A stretch of 6,696 nt of DNA from JBEKVE01 sp049514335 (GTDB taxonomy: Bacteria; Actinomycetota; Acidimicrobiia; Acidimicrobiales; UBA8190). The translations under genes were made by a program, and so were the position numbers. Of this stretch, positions 1-6,128 are shown in pieces. Below the pieces are notes generated by a model. That model searched no databases, had not been told where the DNA came from, and saw only the letters and a list, made by a program, of their open reading frames with translations. Location of the stretch: the NCBI GenBank assembly GCA_049514335.1, contig JBEKVE010000194.1:1-6696 (forward strand), given 5' to 3'. Position 1 is the first letter of the stretch. Each line of letters begins with the position of its first letter.

Positions 1-1048
1 GCTCGAGGAGGTGCGGCACCAGTCCGAGGTCGAGGAGCTTGGTGTGGGCGGCGCGGTAGTAGTGCTCCTGCTTCTCCACCCGGGGGTCGTCGTAGTGCTC
101 GATGGTCACCGACCCGGGGTAGCACTCGGCCACCATGTCGGCCATCTGCTGCACGGAGAAGGACTCGGTGAACTGGTTGAACACCCGGTACTCGCCGGGG
201 TCGGCGGGGTTGAGCAGGGCCAGCTCCACGCAGGCCAGGGTGTCTCTGATGTCGAGCACGCCCCGTGTCTGGCCGCCCGTGCCGTAGACGGTGAGGGGGT
301 GGCCCACCACGGCCTGGACGCAGAAGCGGTTGAGCACGGTGCCGAACACGGCGTCGTAGTCGAAGCGCGTGGCCAGGTCGGGGTGCATGGTGGTCTCGTC
401 GGTCTCCTGGCCGTAGACCACGCCCTGGTTGAGATCGGTGGCCCGCAGGCCCCAGATGCGGCAGGCGAACTGGATGTTGTGGCTGTCGTGCACCTTGGAC
501 AGGTGGTAGAAGCTGCCCGGGCTCTTCGGGTAGGGGAGCACGTCGGTGCGGCCCTTGTGGGTGATCTCGATGAACCCCTCTTCGATGTCGATGTTGGGGG
601 TGCCGTACTCCCCCATGGTGCCGAGCTTCACCAGGTGGATGTCGGGGTTCGTCTCGGCGATGGCGTACAGCAGGTTGAGCGTGCCCACCACGTTGTTGAC
701 CTGGGTGTACACGCAGTGCTGGCGGTCGATCATGGAGTAGGGGGCGCTTCGCTGCTCGGCGAAGTGCACCACCGCCTCGGGGGTGAACTCCCGAAGGATC
801 CGGTCGCAGAAGTCGTGGTCGGTGAGGTCGCCCACGTAGGCCTCGACGTGCAGGCCCGACACCTGCTCCCACACCCGCACCCGGTGCTGGAGATGGGCGA
901 TGGGGACGAGGCTGTCCACCCCCATCTCGAAGTCGTACTGACGGCGCACGAAGTTGTCCACCACGGCCACCTCGTGGCCCCGGCGCGACAGGTGCAACGC
1001 CGTCGGCCATCCCAGGTACCCGTCGCCCCCCAACACGAGGATCCGCAC
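1..1048 (-). CDS. sqdB: UDP-sulfoquinovose synthase (SqdB/SQD1), C-terminus cut by window edge
   Basis: This enzyme makes UDP-sulfoquinovose from UDP-glucose and sulfite in the cytoplasm, using bound NAD+; it is a short-chain dehydrogenase/reductase of the extended type. About 349 residues are visible. The N-terminal nucleotide-binding loop is GGDGYLGW (residues 7-14). The SQD1-specific stretch AEQRSAPYSMIDR lies near 97-109, LGTMGEYGTPNIDIEEG near 142-158, and the YxxxK motif is YHLSK at 181-185. T144, Y181 and K185 correspond to the catalytic T145, Y182 and K186 of Arabidopsis SQD1. DLNQGVVYG and GGQTRG are also conserved. Roughly 40-50 C-terminal residues are missing beyond the edge. I chose GTG at 1048 because it gives the family-typical start (VRILVLGGDG) and has GGTGG five bases upstream. 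An in-frame GTG at 1063 would add five residues. The methyltransferase gene ends just upstream, so the two are probably co-transcribed. Confidence 0.95.
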   Translation of the reverse strand, partial: MRILVLGGDGYLGWPTALHLSRRGHEVAVVDNFVRRQYDFEMGVDSLVPIAHLQHRVRVWEQVSGLHVEAYVGDLTDHDFCDRILREFTPEAVVHFAEQRSAPYSMIDRQHCVYTQVNNVVGTLNLLYAIAETNPDIHLVKLGTMGEYGTPNIDIEEGFIEITHKGRTDVLPYPKSPGSFYHLSKVHDSHNIQFACRIWGLRATDLNQGVVYGQETDETTMHPDLATRFDYDAVFGTVLNRFCVQAVVGHPLTVYGTGGQTRGVLDIRDTLACVELALLNPADPGEYRVFNQFTESFSVQQMADMVAECYPGSVTIEHYDDPRVEKQEHYYRAAHTKLLDLGLVPHLLE

Positions 1049-1081
1049 TCGTGCCACCGTCACATTTGACGGCTGCCCAGC

Positions 1082-2092
1082 CTAGGGGAGGTGGGCGAGC
1101 ACGAACCAACCGGCCTGGTCGCGAGCCATGTCCACCACCAGTCCGGCTTCGTCGAACCACGGTGCGAGCTCGCCCCACAGGTAGCGGTGCTCGACGGGGG
1201 CGCTCAGTCGGTCGAAGGTGTCGAGCAGGAGGCTGCGGAAGGGCTTGCCCCGGTAGCTGGCCATGGGCAACGCCGCCAACAGGCGCCGGCGGCGGCGCTC
1301 GCCCCACGCGCCGGGGCGCACCACACCGACGTACAGCGCCGCCGCCACCGGGGCGTTCACCACCCGCAGCAGCGGGTGCGGGAGGCGGACGGTCATGGTG
1401 CGCAACCAACGGGCCGCCGCCAGCGCGGCGCGCCGGGCCCCGGGGCGCGCCGGGCGGCTGTAGAGGTAGACGAGGATCCGGCCCCCCGGGGCGAGCAGCC
1501 CCACCAGGGTGCGGAAGCCGGCGCGGGGGTCGTCCAGGTGGTGCAGGACCCCGAGGCACAGCACGAGGTCCATGCTGTGGGGCATCACGGGAGGGCGCCG
1601 CAGGTCGGCTCTGACCACCACCACGTCGGGGAAGTCGGCGAGGTTGCGGGCGGCGGCCTCGACCGCGCTCGACCCGTCCAGCGCCACCAGCCCGGCGAGA
1701 TGGGGGGCGACGAAGCGCGTGTAGCGACCTTTGCCGCAGCCGGCGTCGAGCCCGACCTTGCCCGCCAGCGACGCCATGTCGAGGTCGCGGAAGTAGACCT
1801 GGGCGAACTCGGCGTCCTCGGTGCGGACGTCGTCGAAGGTGTTCCACTCGTAGCCGAAGCTCTCGAAGGTGCGGGCGGTGGTGGCGTCCGCCGCCCCCCC
1901 ACCCGACAGGTCGACGTATCCCCGGTGGACCGGGTGGCGGTGGCCCCGGGGGCATACGAGGGTCCCGTCGTCCGACAGCGTCCCGTCGTCCGACAGCGTC
2001 CCGTCGTCCGACAGCGTCCCGTCGTCGGCAGCCGACAGCGCCTCGCCGCACTCGGGGCACGACAGGATCTCGAGCAGTCGACGCTGAACCAC
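1082..2092 (-). CDS. Class I SAM-dependent methyltransferase with N-terminal zinc knuckle
   Basis: A predicted cytoplasmic methyltransferase of 336 residues; the substrate is unknown. The N-terminus holds a probable zinc site, CPEC at 12-15 and CPRGH at 47-51, followed by HPVHRGYVDLS. This C-x2-C...C-x3-H layout and the GY-x-L ending resemble RlmA-type 23S rRNA methyltransferases and other Trm112-like N-terminal knuckles. The Rossmann core follows: motif I LDAGCGKGRY (115-124), the acidic strand end ALDGSS (137-142), and the motif IV-V region LCLGVLHHLDDP (178-189) with LLAPGGRILVYLYS (199-212). Between the two zinc pairs sits a repeat, DDGTLS, described separately. The C-terminal half (about 215-336) is Arg/Leu rich and I do not recognise it. 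The start is GTG with GGAGGG four bases upstream. It ends 33 bases before sqdB on the same strand, so it may methylate a sugar or glycan made by this locus; an rRNA target is a weaker alternative. Confidence 0.9.
   Translation of the reverse strand: MVQRRLLEILSCPECGEALSAADDGTLSDDGTLSDDGTLSDDGTLVCPRGHRHPVHRGYVDLSGGGAADATTARTFESFGYEWNTFDDVRTEDAEFAQVYFRDLDMASLAGKVGLDAGCGKGRYTRFVAPHLAGLVALDGSSAVEAAARNLADFPDVVVVRADLRRPPVMPHSMDLVLCLGVLHHLDDPRAGFRTLVGLLAPGGRILVYLYSRPARPGARRAALAAARWLRTMTVRLPHPLLRVVNAPVAAALYVGVVRPGAWGERRRRRLLAALPMASYRGKPFRSLLLDTFDRLSAPVEHRYLWGELAPWFDEAGLVVDMARDQAGWFVLAHLP
1962..2026. repeat. 18-bp in-frame tandem repeat inside the methyltransferase gene
   Basis: Three exact copies of an 18-bp unit lie at 1964-1981, 1982-1999 and 2000-2017 (plus-strand unit cccgtcgtccgacagcgt), followed by half a copy to 2026. 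Sequence identity at period 18 spans about 65 bases. Just beyond, at 2032-2040, ccgacagcg repeats the second half of the unit. On the coding (minus) strand the array encodes DDGTLS repeated, residues 23-44, in the loop between the zinc pairs. The unit length is a multiple of three, so copy-number change would alter loop length without shifting the frame. Confidence 0.95.
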
Positions 2093-2186
2093 GGGGCCCT
2101 CCGCGCGTGGACCGTCCGATCAGGGCGCCGACACTCTAGCGAGGCCCGGCCACCGTCCCGACCAGGCCCATCTATCCTGCCGGTGC
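2093..2186. promoter_or_regulatory. Divergent intergenic spacer, likely two promoters
   Basis: This 94-bp gap separates the minus-strand methyltransferase gene from the plus-strand GT4 gene and must hold the promoters for both unless transcription enters from elsewhere. On the minus strand TAGAGT (plus 2133-2138) fits the TAnnnT -10 pattern and lies about 40 bases before the start. On the plus strand TATCCT (2173-2178) fits the same pattern and lies only eight bases before GTG 2187, which would suggest a leaderless or nearly leaderless transcript. I see no convincing -35 element for either. These are pattern matches only. Confidence 0.35.
2097..2102 (-). promoter_or_regulatory. Ribosome binding site of the methyltransferase gene
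   Basis: On the minus strand GGAGGG stands four bases before the GTG at 2092-2090. It is the clearest Shine-Dalgarno match in the window and decides the start of this gene. Confidence 0.6.
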
Positions 2187-3377
2187 GTGCGCATCCTGAC
2201 GGTGGCCAATCATCTGGGTGCACGCGGGGGCCTCGAGCGGACACAGCTCACCAACTGCCGGGCGCTGGCCGGCCGGGGTCACCGCGTCGACCTCGTCTAC
2301 GTCAGCGCGGGCGACTTCGCTTCGCAGTGGCGGGGCTTCTGCGGGACGATGGTGCAGGTGCAGGGAACGCTCCCCCGTCGCCGCCGACCCGTCTCCTCGG
2401 CACGCGGGCTCGTGTCTGCGGTGCTGGCCGGGCGCCGGCTGCGCCCCGACGCCCTGTACGTGTACCGCTACTGGGACCTGCCCTACGCCGTGGTGGTGGG
2501 CAGGCTGACGGGGGCGCCCGTCGTGCTGCACCTGTGCCTGCCGCCGCCCACCGTGGTGCCCGGCTGGCTGCGCCCGTTCCTGCGCGCCGTGGCCAGCGTG
2601 CTGTCGGTGTCGGCCGACACGGTGTCGCACTGGCGGGGTACGGGCCTGCCCGTGGAGCACGCCTCGGTCGTGCTCACCGGCATCGACCTGACGCACTACA
2701 CGCCCGCCGCAGACGACGCCCGCCGGGCCACCCGACGGGCCAACGGCCTGCCCGAGGACGGCTTCGTCGTGCTCTACGCCGGACGCATCGGACGCGAGAA
2801 AGGTGTCGACGTCCTCGTGCGGGCCTTCACCACCGCCCTGGCCGACGACGCGTCCGCCCACCTGGTGGTGGTGGGCTCCCCCTCTCTCGGTGCCGACCCC
2901 GCCGACTCCGAGCGCTACCAGGCCGAGCTGCGGGAGCTGGCCGGCGTGGCGCCGGTGACGTGGCTGGCGGCGCGGCCCGACGTGCTCGACCTCATCCAGT
3001 GTGCCGACGTGGCCGTGGCCCCGAGCCTGTGGCCCGAGCCGCTGTCGCGCTCGGTCATGGAGCCGCTCGCCTGCGGCGTCCCGGTGGTGGCCACCCGGGT
3101 GGGGGGCAATCCTGAGATCCTCACCGGATGGCTGGACGAGTTCCTGGTGGAGCCCCACGACGTCGAGGGCCTGGGACGGCGCGTGGCAATGCTTCGGCAC
3201 TGGCGCCGGGACCAGCCCGACCTGGGGGCGCGCTGCCGGCGCGAGGCGGAGGCCCGCTTGTCCCTCGAGCGTGAGGTCGACGACGTCGAAGCCGCCATCG
3301 ACCGGGCCGTGCGCGACCCTCAGCCCTCGCGCCGGCGCAGCAGGACGTCGCCCACCGACGCCACGTCGTGCGGATAG
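2187..3377 (+). CDS. GT4-family (GT-B fold) glycosyltransferase
   Basis: A predicted retaining glycosyltransferase of 396 residues, probably acting at the cytoplasmic face of the membrane on a nucleotide-sugar donor; donor and acceptor are not predictable. The N-terminal Rossmann domain opens with MRILTVANHL and the glycine loop GARGGLERTQ (11-20). The C-terminal donor domain has LYAGRIGREKGVDVLVRAF (196-214), where R200 and K205 sit at the usual phosphate-binding positions. The E-x7-E signature is EPLSRSVME (E284, E292), followed by PLACGVPVVATRVGGNPEIL. No signal peptide or membrane segment is evident. The start is GTG with no clear Shine-Dalgarno; it places the first beta strand right at the N-terminus. 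The last 19 codons, including the basic PSRRRSR stretch, overlap the end of the opposite-strand gene. It does not have the N-terminus I would expect of SqdX/SQD2, so I do not call it the SQDG synthase. Confidence 0.92.
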   Translation: MRILTVANHLGARGGLERTQLTNCRALAGRGHRVDLVYVSAGDFASQWRGFCGTMVQVQGTLPRRRRPVSSARGLVSAVLAGRRLRPDALYVYRYWDLPYAVVVGRLTGAPVVLHLCLPPPTVVPGWLRPFLRAVASVLSVSADTVSHWRGTGLPVEHASVVLTGIDLTHYTPAADDARRATRRANGLPEDGFVVLYAGRIGREKGVDVLVRAFTTALADDASAHLVVVGSPSLGADPADSERYQAELRELAGVAPVTWLAARPDVLDLIQCADVAVAPSLWPEPLSRSVMEPLACGVPVVATRVGGNPEILTGWLDEFLVEPHDVEGLGRRVAMLRHWRRDQPDLGARCRREAEARLSLEREVDDVEAAIDRAVRDPQPSRRRSRTSPTDATSCG

Positions 3378-4162
3378 ATGCCGTGGTAGGGGTGGAAGAT
3401 GCGACGGCCACCGGGGCGCTTCGCCTCGTAGAGCATGACCGGGAGGCGCACCGGCGTGGCCCAGGCGTGCACGAGGCTCTGGGTGCGCGACGCCCCCGAC
3501 GTGGCGGGTTCCTCGGGCCACCACGGTCGGAAGCACGTGTCGGGGACGAGGGGCGTGCCGAACACCTGGGAGTACACCGGGATGGTGTATTCGAGGAACC
3601 CGAGCTCGGGCTCGTCGATCCCGGCGTAGCGCGCCATGAACGAGCGCGGCGCCACCAGCCCGATGAACTGACAGCACAGCGGGTCCTCGACGGGGCCGTA
3701 GCGCGCCGCCACGTGGTCGAGGAAGGCGTCGTACTCGAGGCGCGCCTCGCCGCCCACCCACTGCCACCACGCCTCGACCTCGCGCACGGGGCGGACACCG
3801 GAGATGAGCATGTCGTCGATCGCCATGTCCGGCAGCAGCGATCGCAGGGGCGACACCGCCACGAGATCCCACTGCGCCAGGAAGTAGGAGTCCCATTCGA
3901 GCGTGTCGCCACGGCAGGTGAACCAGCGGCTCAACATGATGTCGCCGTGACGCCACTTGTAACGCTCGTCGCGGTCGTCGGGGTAGGCCCAGAAGTCGTC
4001 GAGGAGCGGGCCGAGGACCGACTGGAAGTGCGCGGCCTCGGCGGGCGGGCCGCCGTAGAGCCCGTACACCGGCGTTCCGGGGTTGCGGCGGCGCAGCAGG
4101 CGAAGCCGGTTCTGGCACAGTGCGACGTCGCGGTAGAACCAGAAGAGGATCCCGAGCCGCAC
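3320..4162 (-). CDS. Uncharacterised Trp-rich protein, possibly GT-A-like
   Basis: I do not recognise this 280-residue protein by name. It starts LGILFWFYRD (3-12) and contains PVYGLYGGPP (31-40), WRHGDIMLSRWF (70-81) and LEWDSYFLAQWDLVAVSPL (88-106). It carries about twelve tryptophans, several in pairs (132-133, 214-215), plus HPYHGIYPHDV near the C-terminus (257-267). The EWD at 89-91 followed by a hydrophobic strand and xPL resembles the acidic strand of GT-A glycosyltransferases, and its position among glycosyltransferase genes agrees, but this is inference. There is no signal peptide or clear membrane helix. The start is GTG at 4162, giving a hydrophobic first strand; no Shine-Dalgarno is visible. 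Its 3' end overlaps the GT4 gene convergently by 58 bases, and its 5' end diverges from the next gene by 38 bases. It is the real gene here rather than the opposite frames because its residue composition and strand-like segments look protein-like. Confidence 0.82.
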   Translation of the reverse strand: MRLGILFWFYRDVALCQNRLRLLRRRNPGTPVYGLYGGPPAEAAHFQSVLGPLLDDFWAYPDDRDERYKWRHGDIMLSRWFTCRGDTLEWDSYFLAQWDLVAVSPLRSLLPDMAIDDMLISGVRPVREVEAWWQWVGGEARLEYDAFLDHVAARYGPVEDPLCCQFIGLVAPRSFMARYAGIDEPELGFLEYTIPVYSQVFGTPLVPDTCFRPWWPEEPATSGASRTQSLVHAWATPVRLPVMLYEAKRPGGRRIFHPYHGIYPHDVASVGDVLLRRREG

Positions 4163-4200
4163 CGCAGGAGCATATCGGTCGCCTCCGTCGGGACGACCCG
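4163..4200. promoter_or_regulatory. Short divergent spacer
   Basis: Only 38 bases separate the start of the Trp-rich protein gene (minus) from the start of the three-gene glycosyltransferase run (plus). The small AT-rich patch catatc near 4171-4176 could be part of a promoter for either direction, but no paired -35/-10 is clear. GGGA at 4190-4193, seven bases before ATG 4201, is a weak ribosome-binding candidate. Promoters may reach into the neighbouring coding sequence. Confidence 0.3.
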
Positions 4201-5067
4201 ATGAGCGAGGACGGCACCACGGCGGTGTGGGCCTACTGGGAGGACGGCAAGCGCCGCCAGAGCCGTTCCGTGTACCTCGACCTGTGTCTCGAGACCATCG
4301 CCCGCCACGCCGGGGCGCTCGAGCTGCGGGTGTTGTCGCGCCACGACGCCCTCGGGTGGCTCCCCGACCTCGACGTCGAGCGGTGGGAGGCGTTGCCGTC
4401 GCCCAACTACCGGTCCGACTACGTGCGGTCTCGTCTCATGCAGCGCTACGGGGGTGTGTGGATCGACGTCGACACCGTGGCCATGGCGCCGCTGTCGAGG
4501 CTGCTCGACGAGATCGACGACAGCGGCGTGGTGTGCTTCGGGCGCGAGTTCGGGCGGTTCTTCGGGGGACTGTGCGCCGCCGCGCCGGGCACCGCCTTCG
4601 CCGACGCCTGGGCCGAGGGCCAGGACCGGATCCTCGACCGCTACCGCGACTGGTCGGAGCTGCCCTACGCCGCCCTGGCGCAGGACGTCACGTGGGAGGT
4701 CGCCCGCCGCCTCCCGTGGAAATCCCTGCCGGTGGGGAGCGTCGCCCCCGTGCCGTGGTACCAGTGGCGCAAGTTCTTCTCGCGTACCGAATCGCCGCGC
4801 CGGGTCCTCGCCGGCGATCCCATCACCGTCGTGCTGTGGAACGCCGTCATGGCACCGCGCCTTCGCCCGTGGACGCGCCAGGAGCTGTTGTCGAGCCACA
4901 TGCTGTTGAGCCGGCTGTTGCGCATCGGCCTCGGCATGTCGACGATCGAGGACGAGCAGGATGCCTGGACCCGCCTGGCGTGGACGTCGCAGGTGCGCTT
5001 CTCGCTGCCGGGCCAGCGGGTGGAGACCGGGGTGCGCTGGCTCACCCGGCGCCGGGGACCGGCGTGA
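4201..5067 (+). CDS. GT32/capsular-polysaccharide-type glycosyltransferase
   Basis: A predicted GT-A-fold sugar transferase of 288 residues, of the Gly_transf_sug / Caps_synth kind found in capsule and O-antigen loci. The N-terminus VWAYWEDGKR (9-18) matches the 'IW.YW..G' opening of these proteins. The core signature is SDYVRSRLMQRYGGVWIDVD (72-91): an Arg-rich helix, YGG, then the metal-binding DVD motif (D89, D91), followed by MAPLSRLLDEI. The region GLCAAAPGTAFADAW (about 124-138) matches the usual middle section. I chose ATG 4201 because upstream codons in this frame would run into the promoter and the start of the divergent gene. The downstream gene starts inside its stop codon (GTGA), so translation is probably coupled. 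The donor sugar cannot be inferred. Confidence 0.88.
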   Translation: MSEDGTTAVWAYWEDGKRRQSRSVYLDLCLETIARHAGALELRVLSRHDALGWLPDLDVERWEALPSPNYRSDYVRSRLMQRYGGVWIDVDTVAMAPLSRLLDEIDDSGVVCFGREFGRFFGGLCAAAPGTAFADAWAEGQDRILDRYRDWSELPYAALAQDVTWEVARRLPWKSLPVGSVAPVPWYQWRKFFSRTESPRRVLAGDPITVVLWNAVMAPRLRPWTRQELLSSHMLLSRLLRIGLGMSTIEDEQDAWTRLAWTSQVRFSLPGQRVETGVRWLTRRRGPA

Positions 5068-6128
5068 TCGGCCCGGCGCCGCCCTTGCGGGTGGCGGCCA
5101 TGGTGTCGGGGCGAACGGCGCCGTCGAGCCGCTTCCGGGTGCTCCAGCACGTCGAGCCGCTGCGCCGACTCGGCATCGCCGTGTCGGCCACCCCGCCGCG
5201 CATCTCCAAGTACGCAGGCGTGCCGAGCCGCTGGGCCCCGCACCGCGCCGTCGCCCCCGCCGCCGAGCTCGCCCTGCGCGGCGCCAAGCTGGCGGTGCGG
5301 TTGCCGGGGGCGGCTCGGACGTGGGGGGCCGATGTGACCTGGCTCGAGCGCGAGGTCACCCCGGGACGGCTCACACTGGAGCCGCTCCTGCACCGCCCGC
5401 TGCTGTTCGACGTGGACGACGCCATTTGGCTCCTTTCCCCCGGGCACGAACGCGCCGCGCGCGCCGTCGCCGCCCGGGCGGCGTGCGTCCTGGCCGGCAA
5501 CGACTTCCTGGCCGAGTGGTTCGAGCCGGTGGCACCGGCGGTGGAACGGGTGTGGACCGCCATCGACACCGAGCGCTTCGCCCCCACGGCGCGCCGGGAC
5601 GGGCCCTTCGTGGTGGGCTGGACCGGTTCGGGCTCGAGCATCCGCTTCCTCGCCGCCATCGCCCCTGCCATCGGCCGGTTCCTGGCCGAAGCGCACGACG
5701 CCCGCCTCGTCGTCATGTCAGACGTGTTCGTGCCCCTTTCCGGTGTGCCCGCCGACCGGGTGGACCTCGTGCCGTGGAGCCCGGCGGCGGAGGCGGCGGT
5801 GATCGAGGACTTCGACGTGGGCCTCATGCCGCTCGGCAGCGGCACGTGGGCCCGGGGCAAGTGCGCCTTCAAGATGCTGCAGTACCTCGCCTGTGCCGTT
5901 CCCGCCGTGGTGTCACCGGTGGGCATGAACGCCCAGATCCTCGCCATGGACGACGTGGGCCTGGCCGCACCCGACGAGGACGGTTGGGTCGACGCCCTGA
6001 TGGCGCTGTACCGAGACCGCGACCGATCGGTGGCACTGGGGCTCGCCGGGCGCGCCCTGGTGGAGCGCGACTTCTCGGTCCCCGTCATCGCCGCCCAGCT
6101 GGCCGCGGCCATGCGCCGCTACCGGTGA
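5064..6128 (+). CDS. GT-B glycosyltransferase lacking the usual E-x7-E pair
   Basis: A predicted glycosyltransferase of 354 residues related to GT4 enzymes of the sort that carry SSRFRVLQH near the N-terminus (21-29, after strand LRVAAMVSGR). FDVDDAIWLL (115-124) and CVLAGNDFLAEW (141-152) mark the end of the N-terminal domain. VVGWTGSGSSIRFL (183-196) is the donor-domain glycine loop, and GKCAFKMLQYLACAVPAVVS (265-284) is followed by PVGMN. By alignment with the 2187-3377 enzyme, the two acidic residues of E-x7-E are replaced by G265 and Q273; my recollection is that relatives also carry a Lys-containing version, so this need not mean loss of activity. The GTG start overlaps the previous stop by four bases (GTGA) and has GGGGA five bases upstream. 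An in-frame ATG at 5100 would cut off the first beta strand, so it is less likely. Confidence 0.88.
   Translation: MIGPAPPLRVAAMVSGRTAPSSRFRVLQHVEPLRRLGIAVSATPPRISKYAGVPSRWAPHRAVAPAAELALRGAKLAVRLPGAARTWGADVTWLEREVTPGRLTLEPLLHRPLLFDVDDAIWLLSPGHERAARAVAARAACVLAGNDFLAEWFEPVAPAVERVWTAIDTERFAPTARRDGPFVVGWTGSGSSIRFLAAIAPAIGRFLAEAHDARLVVMSDVFVPLSGVPADRVDLVPWSPAAEAAVIEDFDVGLMPLGSGTWARGKCAFKMLQYLACAVPAVVSPVGMNAQILAMDDVGLAAPDEDGWVDALMALYRDRDRSVALGLAGRALVERDFSVPVIAAQLAAAMRRYR

Noticed and set aside
11..1069. A plus-strand open frame of 352 codons, rich in His, Val and Gly
   Set aside because: It lies exactly antisense to sqdB, whose translation matches SQD1 motifs. The His/Val/Gly composition is what the complement of GC-biased codons gives.
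1962..2026. The 18-bp repeats as a CRISPR array or binding-site iterons
   Set aside because: There are no spacers, the unit is a multiple of three, and it encodes a continuous peptide repeat within a clear gene.
1091..3115. A plus-strand open frame of 674 codons spanning the methyltransferase gene and most of the GT4 gene
   Set aside because: It crosses two well-supported genes in other frames, is Arg/Ala/Gly/Pro rich and shows no family motif; a product of high GC and few stop codons.
3322..3340. GC-rich self-complementary bases (cgccggcg) at the convergent junction as a terminator
   Set aside because: The stem is too short, there is no T-tract, and it lies within both coding sequences; such palindromes are expected at this GC content.
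2172..4220. A minus-strand open frame of 682 codons
   Set aside because: It is antisense to the GT4 gene and out of frame with the Trp-rich protein gene; composition is that of a shadow frame.
4227..5063. Upstream extension of the second glycosyltransferase in the right-hand run to 4227
   Set aside because: The extension runs through the GT32-type gene in another frame and is Arg/Pro-rich noise; domain structure begins only after GTG 5064.
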